DNA of 64,000 bases from Flavobacterium chungbukense (GCF_020805785.1 NZ_JAJGZV010000011.1:1-64000), one strand, 5' to 3'. Shown: positions 8,238 to 17,969, numbered from the stretch's first letter. Made by a program: numbers and translations. The notes: generated by a model from the sequence alone, not told the origin.

Positions 8238-9008
8238 TTATCCATTTTCTGCTTCAATAGATTTTATGTAGTCGCGGGGAGTCATATTAAGATATAATTT
8301 GAAGCTGGTTGAGAAATAGGACAATGAACTAAATCCGGTTTGGTCAACTATGTATTTGATGTTCCTTTCTCCTGAGCGAATTAATTTAACGGCATAATCC
8401 AGTCTAAACTCTCTTATATACTGACTGGCATTTTTATGGGTTAATTTCCGCACTCTTTTGTCCAGGGTTGATTTGCTGATGGCAAGATCTCCGGCAAGCT
8501 CATTCATGTCAATGTTTGTTTTCATTTTTTGAATTAAAATTTCATTTAATGAGGTAATAAAGTCCTTTTCAGACAGCTTGATAGTAACTTTAGAAAAGGG
8601 GTCAGGGCTGAATTTTTTTTCAATGTTGTTTTTAAGAAATATTAGGTTATTAATTTTATAAATTAATTCTTGCACTTTGAAGGGTTTTATAATAAAATCA
8701 GTAACGCCGTTTTTAAGCTGTTTAAACTTTAAATCGTCGTCTATATTGGCTGTAATCATGATAAAAGGAGTTGCATTAAACCTATTGTTTTTGCGAATTT
8801 TAAAAAATAGCTCTTCTCCGTTAAGATTGGGCATTACCATATCGCAAATGATGATATCAGGAACATTTTTATTCAGGTGCAGCAGAGCTTCCAGGCTGTC
8901 TTTGAAATAGAGTACATCAAAATTATTTAATTTTAGCATTTCTGTTATAGTGGTTCCCAGCACTATATCGTCTTCAATTATAGTTAATTTGGTTGTTTGT
9001 TTTATCAT
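8238..9008 (-). CDS. response regulator with AraC-type DNA-binding domain
   Basis: 256 residues. Residues 1-125 are a receiver domain (D13/D14, phospho-acceptor D56 in ICDMVMPNLNGEE, T86, K108 in FIIKPF). After a linker, residues about 155-252 form a paired AraC helix-turn-helix (MNELAGDLAISKSTLDKRVR; IKYIVDQTGFSSLSYFSTSF; MTPRDYI). This is the output layout of Bacteroidota hybrid two-component systems, here as a free protein. It is divergent from the kinase at 9126 with 117 bases between the starts, so the two probably share a regulatory region and may be cognate partners. Confidence 0.92.
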   Translation of the reverse strand: MIKQTTKLTIIEDDIVLGTTITEMLKLNNFDVLYFKDSLEALLHLNKNVPDIIICDMVMPNLNGEELFFKIRKNNRFNATPFIMITANIDDDLKFKQLKNGVTDFIIKPFKVQELIYKINNLIFLKNNIEKKFSPDPFSKVTIKLSEKDFITSLNEILIQKMKTNIDMNELAGDLAISKSTLDKRVRKLTHKNASQYIREFRLDYAVKLIRSGERNIKYIVDQTGFSSLSYFSTSFKLYLNMTPRDYIKSIEAENG

Positions 9009-9125
9009 TGGTTGAATTTATTTTAAATCATTACGGTTATTTTTTAGATTATCAGTATTATTTTGAAAATAAAGCATAAAATGTAATACTTTTAGTTCCT
9101 TATTTGGAAAATTCATAACAAAAAG
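9009..9125. promoter_or_regulatory. divergent promoter region, regulator/kinase
   Basis: 117 AT-rich bases separate the starts of the receiver-AraC gene (minus) and the histidine kinase gene (plus). Both promoters must lie here or in the coding ends. TTATTTGG at about 9101-9108 resembles the Bacteroidota -7 element TAnnTTTG for the kinase; this is a weak match. Confidence 0.4.
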
Positions 9126-11138
9126 ATGAAAAAGCTACTGTCGTATGTTTCTAAAATCAATAATCATCTATTGGAGTGTTCATCAATAGACGACGCTTTA
9201 AATTTGTGCATTAGAGATATTGGTTTAGAGCACAACATGGATAGAAGTTACATTCTAAAAAATAAAAATAATAGCGATTTATTAGGTTTGGATTACGCTT
9301 ATGCTTACGAATGGTGCAATAACAGTATTACATCCTATATTCATCATTTTGATGTAAGTAAAAGACTTATTAATGCTTTTTTATCTATCGATACGATGTT
9401 ATCCACAGATAAATTGAGGTTTGGGATGGGTAAAGATATTGATAATAAGTTATTAAAAAGTATTTTCGAAACACGGGATGTCAAATCTTATTTTTTTGCG
9501 CCGATTTTTTCTGACAATGTGTTATGGGGCTGGATTGGACTTGAAGACTGCACCAGCGAAAGGATTTGGGAAGAGGAAGAAATTTCGGTATTGCACACCA
9601 TCATAAAAAGCTTAGGAATTCGTCTTAGCCAGACTGCAACGGTATCAAAATTAGAGAGGACCATAGAAAAATTTAATTTTTTTATGTCCAGTTCGAACCA
9701 GGCAATGTGGGAATTTGATATTGAAACCGAAAAGACAAATTTTAGTTTGAATTGGTTTGGAATATTGGGTTACACAAATGAAGAAATTAATAATATCCCT
9801 GATTTTTGGTCAAGGATTTTTTCTGCCGATGACATGAAGCAGATTATTAGAGATTTTAGAGATTTTGTATCTGGAAAAGTGGAACGTTTTGAGGGTAACA
9901 CAAGAATTATTCATAAAAAGGGACATGCCATTTCTGCAAAATATTCAGGTTTATTAAAGCTAAATAAAAATGGAGTGCCAAAGAAAGTTATAGGAACTTA
10001 TATGGATATTAGTGAGCTGGTGGAAAAAGAAAAACAATTGGTGCTGTCTGAAGCAAAATATAGATTTATTGCCGAAAATACAACAGACTTAATCTGCCAG
10101 CATTCTAAAGATGGGAATTTAGTATATGTCTCCAGTTTATCAAATGATGTAATTGGCTATGATTTTGAAGAATTGATTCATAAATGCCCTTGGGATTTTA
10201 TTCATAAGAGAGACTTGGGCAATATTAAAAAATACTACCATTCTATTGTTAAAAACCAGCAGATCGAAACCATTACATTTCGATTTAAAAAAAATGATGG
10301 TTCCTACATTTGGCTGGAAACAGCAACAAAGGTTATGCTGGATTCAGAAAAAAATATTATAGGCTTTCAGACTTCCAGCAGAGACATTAGCAAACGCATT
10401 AAAGCTGATAAAGAAATGAAAGCAGCATTTTTGAAAGAAAGGATGTTTAATGAATTAAAATCTAACTTCGTTTCTATTGCCTCTCATCAATTTAGAACAC
10501 CCTTGACTGTTATTTACTCTAATGCGGAACTTTTAGAACTAAAAATAAATCACCAGGAAAAAGACTTGCCCAATGACGGTAATGTCATTATTTCGAGAAT
10601 AAAAAATGAAGTGGAGAGAATGACTGAACTTATGAATAATATTTTAGTTTTTGGAAAACAGGAAGCAAAAAAAATTGAAAAAGTAATTCAGCCTATAGAT
10701 CTCAATGAATTCATTGAAACATTAACCAGTACCTATTTTAATAAGGAAGGCGGCGCTAAAATAAAAGTAGTAAAAAAAGGAGTTAAAAAGACCTTTTTTT
10801 CTGATGAGTCACTTATTGTTCATATACTCACAAATGTTATTAATAATGCATTCAAATACTCGGTTGGTAAACCTGATCCCGAACTGATTATTAGTTATTT
10901 AAAGGATAAAATTGAAATACAAGTCGTTGATTACGGCCTGGGAATACCAAAGAAAGATATTCCAAATTTATTTACTTCATTTTTTAGAGCTTCCAATACC
11001 AATTCGATCATAGGTTCCGGATTAGGTTTGGTTATCGTAAAACAATTTACCGAACTTTTAAATGGCACAGTAGAATTAAAAACCAAAGAAAATTTTGGAA
11101 CAACAATTAAATTGACATTTCCTTATGAGCACCAATAA
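9126..11138 (+). CDS. soluble sensor histidine kinase (GAF-PAS-PAS-HisKA-HATPase)
   Basis: 670 residues with no signal peptide or membrane span, so a cytoplasmic sensor. Order: GAF-like domain (about 5-170), PAS fold (about 182-297, ending IGTYMDISELVEKEKQ), PAS fold (about 310-425, ending GFQTSSRDISKR), HisKA with H454 in IASHQFRTPLT, and HATPase with N box (NVINNAFKYS), G1 (VDYGLGIP) and G2 (GSGLGLVIVKQ). The following receiver gene starts inside its last codons (14-base overlap), indicating translational coupling and a functional pair. The ligand is unknown. Confidence 0.93.
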   Translation: MKKLLSYVSKINNHLLECSSIDDALNLCIRDIGLEHNMDRSYILKNKNNSDLLGLDYAYAYEWCNNSITSYIHHFDVSKRLINAFLSIDTMLSTDKLRFGMGKDIDNKLLKSIFETRDVKSYFFAPIFSDNVLWGWIGLEDCTSERIWEEEEISVLHTIIKSLGIRLSQTATVSKLERTIEKFNFFMSSSNQAMWEFDIETEKTNFSLNWFGILGYTNEEINNIPDFWSRIFSADDMKQIIRDFRDFVSGKVERFEGNTRIIHKKGHAISAKYSGLLKLNKNGVPKKVIGTYMDISELVEKEKQLVLSEAKYRFIAENTTDLICQHSKDGNLVYVSSLSNDVIGYDFEELIHKCPWDFIHKRDLGNIKKYYHSIVKNQQIETITFRFKKNDGSYIWLETATKVMLDSEKNIIGFQTSSRDISKRIKADKEMKAAFLKERMFNELKSNFVSIASHQFRTPLTVIYSNAELLELKINHQEKDLPNDGNVIISRIKNEVERMTELMNNILVFGKQEAKKIEKVIQPIDLNEFIETLTSTYFNKEGGAKIKVVKKGVKKTFFSDESLIVHILTNVINNAFKYSVGKPDPELIISYLKDKIEIQVVDYGLGIPKKDIPNLFTSFFRASNTNSIIGSGLGLVIVKQFTELLNGTVELKTKENFGTTIKLTFPYEHQ

Positions 11139-11565
11139 AATTCTACTAGTAGACGATGAGCCAAATGTTAGAGAAACGATAAAGGAGCTTCTTGTCTTTA
11201 AAAATTATGATGTGAGAACAGCAGCAAATGGGCAGGAAGCTCTAGAGCTGTTAGAATATTGGATTCCTGATTTAATTCTTTGTGACATGGTTATGCCGGT
11301 TATGAATGGGAGTGAGCTTCATGAAAGCATTAAAAACAATAAATCTTTGAGCCCTATACCTTTTATCTTTTTATCAGCAAAAAATGAAATTGATTTAATA
11401 CAGAAATGCCTGCTGGATGGAGCAGATGGATTTTTGACTAAGCCATTTAAAATAAACGAATTGACTCTTATAGTTGCTGCGGGGCTGGCAAGGTTTGAAA
11501 ACAATAAGAATATAAAGGGTAATTTACAGCTGGGAAAAAAAAAAAGACTTTCTCAGTTAAGCTAA
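11125..11565 (+). CDS. CheY-like response regulator coupled to the upstream kinase
   Basis: 146 residues: a complete receiver (D10/D11, phospho-acceptor D54 in LCDMVMPVMNG, S84, K106 in FLTKPF) plus about 25 basic C-terminal residues (GKKKRLSQLS) with no recognised output domain. Its ATG lies within the kinase coding end. It is therefore the probable phospho-acceptor of that kinase. How the signal leaves this protein is not shown by the sequence; the divergent receiver-AraC protein is a candidate further target. Confidence 0.9.
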   Translation: MSTNKILLVDDEPNVRETIKELLVFKNYDVRTAANGQEALELLEYWIPDLILCDMVMPVMNGSELHESIKNNKSLSPIPFIFLSAKNEIDLIQKCLLDGADGFLTKPFKINELTLIVAAGLARFENNKNIKGNLQLGKKKRLSQLS

Positions 11566-11796
11566 TATTGCTTTTGATTTGAATTTCATTCATTTATTTG
11601 AAAATACATCTTTAGAGACAGAGAGGTTTTCTTCTCTTCAATGAGCACTTGAAGAATCTTTAAATATGCTATTTTAATTCTATGCTTTTTTTTTTTAAAC
11701 AGTGCGTATAAATTTAGTCTTTTAAGTGGTGGTTTCATTTATTTGCTGCTGTAAACAAGCTTTTGAAAATTATACTATTATCAAATACATTAATCA

Positions 11797-12144
11797 ATGA
11801 TGAACAAAATTGTTTCTAAAAATATCAGAACCATTAGAGAAATGAGAAATCTTACCAGAGACTTTGTAGCTGGTGAATTGGAGATGACTTACAGTGGGTA
11901 TGGTAAAATTGAAAGAGGTGAAATTGATATAACAATTTCTAAAATATCTAAGCTGGCAGATATTTTTGGAATTTCAATTTCTGATTTATTATTTTTTGAC
12001 GTATCGTATTTTTTTAATAACGATGCGGAAGATAAATTTGATGAGCAATCTGGAATTGCCAGTAATTCCGGTGTAAATACTTTGAGAATGCCAAGCGGCA
12101 GGCTGTTGGATTTTCAAGTAAAGAAATTGAAAAACAATGTATGA
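11797..12144 (+). CDS. XRE-family HTH transcriptional regulator
   Basis: 115 residues. Residues about 5-64 form a Cro/CI-type helix-turn-helix (IRTIREMRNLTRDFVAGELE, SGYGKIERGEIDITISKISK, LADIFGISISDLL). The C-terminal 45 residues are hydrophilic and unassigned. It sits alone just before the exopolysaccharide locus and ends in a terminator. Short XRE proteins of this type are often found next to capsule genes in Bacteroidota, so control of that locus is an inference only. Confidence 0.85.
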   Translation: MMNKIVSKNIRTIREMRNLTRDFVAGELEMTYSGYGKIERGEIDITISKISKLADIFGISISDLLFFDVSYFFNNDAEDKFDEQSGIASNSGVNTLRMPSGRLLDFQVKKLKNNV

Positions 12145-12175
12145 CTTCTTATTTTAAGTTGTAAATTTAAAGAGC

Positions 12176-12202
12176 ACCGCCGGAAAATCAGGCGGTTTTT
12201 TT
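12176..12202 (+). terminator. rho-independent terminator after the XRE gene
   Basis: Stem ACCGCC with GGCGGT, 9-base loop, T7. Confidence 0.75.
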
Positions 12203-12220
12203 ATTAATCGGCGAAGTGCA

Positions 12221-12252
12221 AGAGACTGTTCAGCAATGAGCAGTCTCTTTCT
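12221..12252. terminator. second hairpin between convergent XRE and ugd genes
   Basis: An 11-bp stem (AGAGACTGTTC with GAGCAGTCTCT, one G-U pair) and loop AGCAAT, between two convergent genes. Confidence 0.6.
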
Positions 12253-12263
12253 TACTGCAGGGG

Positions 12264-13655
12264 CTAAGATCCAATTCCGTGGTAAACAAATCCTATTTTT
12301 TGCATTTCTTTTTTATTTAGTATATTTCTTCCGTCAAAAACAAATGCAGGTTTTTGCATTGCGTCATAGATTTTTTTCCAGTCATAGTGAGCAAATTCTT
12401 CCCATTCTGTAAGTACAGCTACTGCATGAGCCCCTTGGCAGGCTTCAAAAGGATTATCGAATGATTGTACATTTGCTGCATTCTCTTGGGATGATCTGGT
12501 TTCTAAATAATCCAAATCGGACAAAATTTTCTTTTGATTTACTTTGGGATCATAAACGCAGACAGCGGCCTGTTCATTTATCAAATCATCTGCGATATAA
12601 ATGGCGGCAGACTCTCTTGTGTCATTAGTATTCTTTTTAAAAGCCCATCCTAGAAAGGAAATTTTCTTGCCGGCAACGGTGTTGTAAAGTGTCTTTACAA
12701 TCTTGTCAGCAAATCTTTTTTTCTGGTGATCGTTCATTATAATTACCTGTTCCCAATAAGCTGCTGTTTCATTAAGTCCGTAGCTTTTAGCAATGTAAAC
12801 TAAATTCAAAATATCCTTTTTAAAACAAGAACCGCCAAACCCTACTGATGCTTTAAGAAATTTGGGCCCAATTCTGCTGTCCATTCCTATAGCTCGCGCT
12901 ACTTCATTGATATCAGCTCCTGTTTTTTCACACAGTTCGGTTAAGGCGTTAATAGATGAGATCCGCTGTGCTAAAAATGCATTAGCGGTCAATTTAGACA
13001 ATTCTGATGACCAGACATTCGTAGTTAGTATTTTGTCCCTCGGTACCCAATTTGCGTATATATCTGTTAAGGCTTGTATGGCTTTTTGCCCTTCTGCAGT
13101 CTGGTCTCCCCCAATTAATATTCGGTCGGGATGCAGCAGATCAGAAATAGCTGTTCCCTCGGCTAGGAATTCAGGATTAGATAAAATCTGGAATTGTACG
13201 CCATTGCCGGTATTGTCAAGAATGCTCTTGATAGCTTCGGCAGTTCGGACAGGAAGGGTTGATTTTTCTACGACAATTTTATTGTCTTTAGCAACTTTAG
13301 CAATCTGTCTGGCACATAATTCAATGTACTTTAAGTCAGCGGCCATTCCTTTTCCTTTTCCATAAGTTTTGGTGGGCGTGTTCACGGAAATGAAAATAAT
13401 CTGCGCTTCTTCAATTGCCTTTTCTACTGCATTTGAAAAAAATAAGTTTTTACCTCGGGTTTCTGCTACAACGGCGCTTAAGCCAGGTTCAAAAATTGGT
13501 ATGTTATCTGTGTTCTCATCGTTCCAGGCATCAATCCGTTCCTGATTCAAATCTACTACCGTAATGGTAAGGTGAGGACATTTTTGCGCGATAACTGCCA
13601 TGGTGGGCCCGCCGACATATCCGGCTCCAATACAGCATATTTTTGTAATTTCCAT
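12264..13655 (-). CDS. ugd: UDP-glucose 6-dehydrogenase
   Basis: 463 residues. Oxidises UDP-glucose to UDP-glucuronate with two NAD+, giving an acidic precursor for the exopolysaccharide. The N-terminal Rossmann fold has GAGYVGGPTMAV; the catalytic cysteine is C277 in GFGGSCFKKD; the STLPVRTAE and NPEFLAEG motifs are present. The length and the CFKKD/NIPIFEPGL details resemble the longer, animal-like UGDH branch rather than the ~390-residue bacterial type. It is divergent from the long plus-strand locus with 538 bases between. Confidence 0.95.
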   Translation of the reverse strand: MEITKICCIGAGYVGGPTMAVIAQKCPHLTITVVDLNQERIDAWNDENTDNIPIFEPGLSAVVAETRGKNLFFSNAVEKAIEEAQIIFISVNTPTKTYGKGKGMAADLKYIELCARQIAKVAKDNKIVVEKSTLPVRTAEAIKSILDNTGNGVQFQILSNPEFLAEGTAISDLLHPDRILIGGDQTAEGQKAIQALTDIYANWVPRDKILTTNVWSSELSKLTANAFLAQRISSINALTELCEKTGADINEVARAIGMDSRIGPKFLKASVGFGGSCFKKDILNLVYIAKSYGLNETAAYWEQVIIMNDHQKKRFADKIVKTLYNTVAGKKISFLGWAFKKNTNDTRESAAIYIADDLINEQAAVCVYDPKVNQKKILSDLDYLETRSSQENAANVQSFDNPFEACQGAHAVAVLTEWEEFAHYDWKKIYDAMQKPAFVFDGRNILNKKEMQKIGFVYHGIGS

Positions 13656-14193
13656 TTGATCTGTTTTATAGTTTTTATAATTATTCTGAAAGAAAGTTTT
13701 AGGGCGGATTTATTTGATAGTACTTTTTAAATGTTTTTTTGATTAACAGCTCTTGCGGCTGTATTTCTGAAAGCATCAATCGTTCCGGTTTCTAATTTAG
13801 AGTATTAATTTTCCATCATTTTAAAGCTTATAAAAGTAATTTCTGCCGTGTTTATTTCGCTTCCTTTAAAGAGTTATATATTCCAAATTTAGGTTTTATT
13901 GTCTTTTACAGTTTCTGTGTTGCCCTTTGGTTTGTAGTAATTTTGTTGCTGTAGAGCTTTGATGTTTAAATGCTATATCGGAATGGAAAATTAGAATCAG
14001 CACATAGATTTCTAATTTCTTGCTGTAAGGATTTGTTAACGGTACTTTACTATTATTTACAAAACTTTTTAGGTAGTCAAAATGTAACTATCTACGGGGA
14101 ACCCTTGTTCATTTTATTTTTTTAATTGTTTTCTGCATGTTTTGCCTACGTTCATACAAAAACATTTTTTCTATATTTTAATCTAAACCAATT
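13656..14193. promoter_or_regulatory. divergent intergenic region upstream of ugd and the exopolysaccharide operon
   Basis: 538 AT-rich bases with no gene. As the only long gap before the plus-strand run it should hold the main operon promoter as well as that of ugd. I cannot pick a confident -33/-7 pair; TATATTTTAATC at about 14172 is the best -7-like string close to the first gene. Confidence 0.45.
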
Positions 14194-14622
14194 ATGAAAA
14201 CAGGAATAACATTTAGTGCCTTTGATCTGCTTCATGCAGGTCACATTAAAATGCTGGAAGAAGCAAAATTAAATTGTGATTATCTTATTGTGGGACTGCA
14301 GACTGATCCGACTCTTGACCGACCTGAGAAGAACAAACCGAGTCAGTCAGTTGTAGAACGTTACATCCAGCTCAAAGGATGCAGATTTGTAGATGAAATA
14401 GTTCCTTATGCAACAGAGCAGGATTTAAAGGATATCCTGCAGTCTTTTCAAATTGATGTGCGTTTTTTAGGAGACGAATATAAGGACAGAGACTTTACAG
14501 GAAGAGCTTACTGTGAAGAAAAAGGAATAGAGTTCTATTTTAATACGCGAGATCATCGTTTCTCAAGCAGCGGTCTTCGCAGGGAAGTTTTTCAATTGGA
14601 ACTTTTAAACGGAAATAAATGA
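14194..14622 (+). CDS. cytidylyltransferase-like nucleotidyltransferase
   Basis: 142 residues, the size of TagD/GCT-type enzymes. The nucleotide-binding HxGH motif is in FDLLHAGHIKML, and SSSGLRREV matches the second (ISTS-x-x-R) motif. RFLGDEYKDRDFTGR also fits the family. Members make CDP- or ADP-activated alcohols or sugars, such as CDP-glycerol. The substrate cannot be read from the sequence; its place as first gene of the operon suggests a non-sugar or unusual decoration of the polymer. It overlaps the next gene by 4 bases (ATGA). Confidence 0.85.
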   Translation: MKTGITFSAFDLLHAGHIKMLEEAKLNCDYLIVGLQTDPTLDRPEKNKPSQSVVERYIQLKGCRFVDEIVPYATEQDLKDILQSFQIDVRFLGDEYKDRDFTGRAYCEEKGIEFYFNTRDHRFSSSGLRREVFQLELLNGNK

Positions 14623-15623
14623 TTGCTGCCGGTAATATAGTTCATGTTGTTTTAACAGGAGGTGTCGGCAGCAGATTATGGCCACTTTCCCGTAAGACAA
14701 AACCAAAACAGTATCTTGATTTGTTTGACGGATGTTCTCTTTTGGAAATGACAATCGACAGAAATAAAAGCATCGCTGACAGATTAATCATTGTTGGAAA
14801 CGCAGAAAATCATGCCCTGAGCTGTAAAGTGATGGAGAAATTTTCTCTTGATCATTCGCATATTGTTGAGGCGGCGCCGAGAAATACTGCTGCAGCGATT
14901 GCTTTTGCCGCTTTTCAGTCTAAAGAAGATGCTGTTTTAATTGTTACGCCTTCAGATCATATAATTAATGGAGAAGAAGAGTATCTGTCAGCATTAAAAC
15001 AGGCAGTTGTGATTGCACAGAACGATTATCTGGTCACTTTTGGAATTAAGCCTTCAAAAGCTGAAACCGGATACGGCTACATAGAGTTTGAAGGAAATGA
15101 TGTATTGGCTTTTCATGAAAAACCTAGTTTGGATAAAGCTTCAGATTTTTTAAAAAAGGGTAATTTTTATTGGAACAGCGGTCTTTTTTGTTTTAAGGCA
15201 GGGGTATTTTTAAAAGAACTCCAAAAACAGGAGCCAGAAGTTTACAATAGCGTAAAATTGGCATGGGAATCTAATGATTCAGGTTTTTTAGATTATGATT
15301 TGTCTATGAAGATTCCTTCCATTAGCATCGATTACGCCGTAATGGAGCGCAGCTCTAATATAAAGGTTGTGGCTTCTGGGTTTGATTGGTCAGATCTGGG
15401 ATCATTTGAGTCAGTGTATGATTATTTAATGAAAAAAGGGCATCAAGCTGATGCTAACGGAAATATTCTGATTGGATCAGCCATCCACACTTCTTTTATT
15501 GGAGTTGAAAACTGCCTTTTAGTGCATACTCCTGATGCTTTTTTGGTAGTGAAAAAAGAAAACTCACAAGAGGTAAAACAAGTTTATCAGGAATTGGAAG
15601 CGGCTAATTCTCCGCTGCTTTAG
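14619..15623 (+). CDS. manC: mannose-1-phosphate guanylyltransferase
   Basis: 334 residues. Makes GDP-mannose from mannose-1-phosphate and GTP. The nucleotide-binding loop reads TGGVGSRLWPLSRKTKPKQY, followed by APRNTAAAIAFA, VTPSDHII, EKPS and NSGLFCFKAG, all typical. The C-terminal phosphomannose-isomerase cupin found in long ManC proteins is absent, so isomerase and phosphomannomutase must come from elsewhere. It overlaps the previous gene by ATGA and feeds Gmd and Fcl downstream. Confidence 0.95.
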   Translation: MIAAGNIVHVVLTGGVGSRLWPLSRKTKPKQYLDLFDGCSLLEMTIDRNKSIADRLIIVGNAENHALSCKVMEKFSLDHSHIVEAAPRNTAAAIAFAAFQSKEDAVLIVTPSDHIINGEEEYLSALKQAVVIAQNDYLVTFGIKPSKAETGYGYIEFEGNDVLAFHEKPSLDKASDFLKKGNFYWNSGLFCFKAGVFLKELQKQEPEVYNSVKLAWESNDSGFLDYDLSMKIPSISIDYAVMERSSNIKVVASGFDWSDLGSFESVYDYLMKKGHQADANGNILIGSAIHTSFIGVENCLLVHTPDAFLVVKKENSQEVKQVYQELEAANSPLL

Positions 15624-15696
15624 GAACATTATTAAAAGACTGTTTTAGAATAAAAGCTACAGTCAAATACAAAATTATTACAACATCAGAAATATT

Positions 15697-16821
15697 ATGA
15701 CCAATACGCCAAAAATAGCTTTAATAACCGGAGTTACAGGACAAGATGGAGCTTACCTAAGTGAATTTTTACTTAAAAAAAATTATATAGTTCACGGACT
15801 TAAAAGACGCTCTTCTTTATTTAATACGGATCGAATCGATCATTTATATCAGGATCCTCATGCAGATAACCAGCGTTTTATACTTCATTACGGAGAGATG
15901 ACCGACAGCACCAATTTAATTCGCTTGATTCAGGAAATACAGCCGGATGAGATTTACAATCTTGCGGCTATGAGCCATGTTCAGGTATCTTTTGAAGTGC
16001 CGGAATATACTGGTAATGCAGACGGATTGGGAACTTTAAGAATTTTAGATGCTGTCCGTTTATTGGGATTGGAAAAAAAGACCCGTATTTATCAGGCTTC
16101 TACATCTGAATTGTATGGAAAAGTGCAGGAAGTGCCGCAGACGGAAAAAACACCATTTTATCCCCGTTCCCCTTATGCAGTGGCAAAAATGTATGCGTAC
16201 TGGATTACGGTAAATTACAGGGAAGCTTACGGAATGTATGCGTGCAATGGAATTCTGTTTAACCATGAATCGCCAATCCGCGGGGAAACTTTTGTAACCA
16301 GAAAAATTACCCGTGCTGTATCCCGTATTGCTTTAGGATTACAGGAAAAGTTTTATTTAGGAAACCTGGATGCCCAAAGAGACTGGGGACATGCCAAGGA
16401 TTATGTCCGCATGATGTGGATGATTCTTCAGGCCGATGAACCGGAAGATTGGGTAATAGCTACCGGAAAAACCACTACAGTCCGTGATTTTGTCAAGATG
16501 AGTTTTGCTTATGTTGGAGTGGAAATTGAGTTTAAAGGCATCGGTGTTGATGAAAAAGCGTACGTAGCGGCATGCAGCAATCCTGATTTTCAAATAGAAA
16601 TCGGAAAAGAAATCTTAGCGGTAAATCCTCGTTATTTCCGTCCCACGGAGGTGGAATTGCTAATTGGAGATGCTGCAAAAGCAAATACCAAATTAGGATG
16701 GGTTCCTGAATATGACCTGCAGGATTTAGTAAATGATATGATGCAGTCTGATATAAAGATAATGCAGAAAGACTATCATTTAGAACAAGCGGGATATCAA
16801 ACAATGAACTATTACGAGTAA
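15697..16821 (+). CDS. gmd: GDP-mannose 4,6-dehydratase
   Basis: 374 residues, full length. Converts GDP-mannose to GDP-4-keto-6-deoxymannose. Extended SDR features: TGVTGQDGAYLSEFLL (NAD(P) loop), LKRRSSLFNTDRIDHLY, STSELYGKVQE, and the YAVAK of PRSPYAVAKMYAYW, then NHESPIRGETFVTRKI. It lies one base from the next gene; the two together make GDP-L-fucose. Confidence 0.97.
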   Translation: MTNTPKIALITGVTGQDGAYLSEFLLKKNYIVHGLKRRSSLFNTDRIDHLYQDPHADNQRFILHYGEMTDSTNLIRLIQEIQPDEIYNLAAMSHVQVSFEVPEYTGNADGLGTLRILDAVRLLGLEKKTRIYQASTSELYGKVQEVPQTEKTPFYPRSPYAVAKMYAYWITVNYREAYGMYACNGILFNHESPIRGETFVTRKITRAVSRIALGLQEKFYLGNLDAQRDWGHAKDYVRMMWMILQADEPEDWVIATGKTTTVRDFVKMSFAYVGVEIEFKGIGVDEKAYVAACSNPDFQIEIGKEILAVNPRYFRPTEVELLIGDAAKANTKLGWVPEYDLQDLVNDMMQSDIKIMQKDYHLEQAGYQTMNYYE

Positions 16822-16822
16822 A

Positions 16823-17785
16823 ATGAATATAGATAAAACTTCCAGAATATACATTGCAGGCCATCGCGGAATGGTCGGATCTGCAGTATGGAGAGCATTG
16901 GAGAATGAAGGCTATAAAAATCTAATCGGAAAGTCAAGCGACGAACTGGACCTGCGTGACCAGCAGGCGGTTCTGGCATTTTTTAAAAACGAGAAACCCA
17001 AGGCAGTTATAGATGCGGCCGCAAAAGTAGGAGGGATTCTGGCAAACAATAACTATCCCTATCAGTTTATTATGGAAAATATGCAGATTCAGAATAATCT
17101 AATTGATGCTGCCTTAAAGTCAGGAATAGAGAAATTTGTTTTTCTTGGAAGTTCTTGCATTTATCCTAAAATGGCACCGCAGCCCATTCACGAAGATTGT
17201 CTGCTAACAGCTGCATTGGAACCCACCAACGAATGGTATGCCTTGGCAAAAATTTCAGGAATCAAAGCTTGTCAGGCTGTTCGCAAGGAATTTGATAAGG
17301 ACTATGTAAGTCTGATGCCAACTAATCTGTACGGGATCCATGATAATTTTGATTTGAAAAGCTCGCATGTTTTACCTGCTATGATCAGAAAGTTTCATGA
17401 AGCTAAGCAAAATGGCCATGCAGCCGTAACGCTTTGGGGAACAGGAAATCCTATGAGAGAGTTTCTCCATGCGGACGATATGGCGAATGCTGTAATTTTT
17501 GCCTTAGAAAACAGACTGCCGGATTATTTATACAATGTCGGATCTGGACAGGATTTAAGCATCAAAGAATTGGCACTGCTGGTTCAAAGCACAGTAGGCC
17601 ACCAAGGTGAAATTATCTGGGATGCTTCGATGCCTGACGGTACACCCCGAAAATTGATGGATAGTTCAAAAATGCAGCAGTTAGGCTGGAAACAGCAGAT
17701 TAATCTAAAAGAAGGGATTGCAAAAACATACGAATGGTTTCTGGCCAATGTTGAAAATATAAAAAAAGTTTCAATCGGCTTGTAA
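16823..17785 (+). CDS. fcl: GDP-L-fucose synthase
   Basis: 320 residues. Epimerises and reduces the Gmd product to GDP-L-fucose. Signatures: AGHRGMVGSAVWRALE, GSSCIYPKMAPQPI, EWYALAKISG (catalytic Tyr and Lys), LMPTNLYG and the C-terminal GTPRKLMDSSKM. Its start is one base after the gmd stop. So fucose is very probably a component of the exported glycan. Confidence 0.97.
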   Translation: MNIDKTSRIYIAGHRGMVGSAVWRALENEGYKNLIGKSSDELDLRDQQAVLAFFKNEKPKAVIDAAAKVGGILANNNYPYQFIMENMQIQNNLIDAALKSGIEKFVFLGSSCIYPKMAPQPIHEDCLLTAALEPTNEWYALAKISGIKACQAVRKEFDKDYVSLMPTNLYGIHDNFDLKSSHVLPAMIRKFHEAKQNGHAAVTLWGTGNPMREFLHADDMANAVIFALENRLPDYLYNVGSGQDLSIKELALLVQSTVGHQGEIIWDASMPDGTPRKLMDSSKMQQLGWKQQINLKEGIAKTYEWFLANVENIKKVSIGL

Positions 17786-17969
17786 TTGAATTATGTGTTT
17801 AGTTTAGCTGTCCTTTATAAATTAGGAGAATACACTTTTCAATGGCATAGATTAAATCAAAGAATCAAGATAAAAGTGAAAACTAATCATTTTCCGTTCT
17901 TAAACCGCCTCAAATCACTTTAATACGCATGAATATTTTAGTATAAATTCAATTTAACAATTAAAAGTT

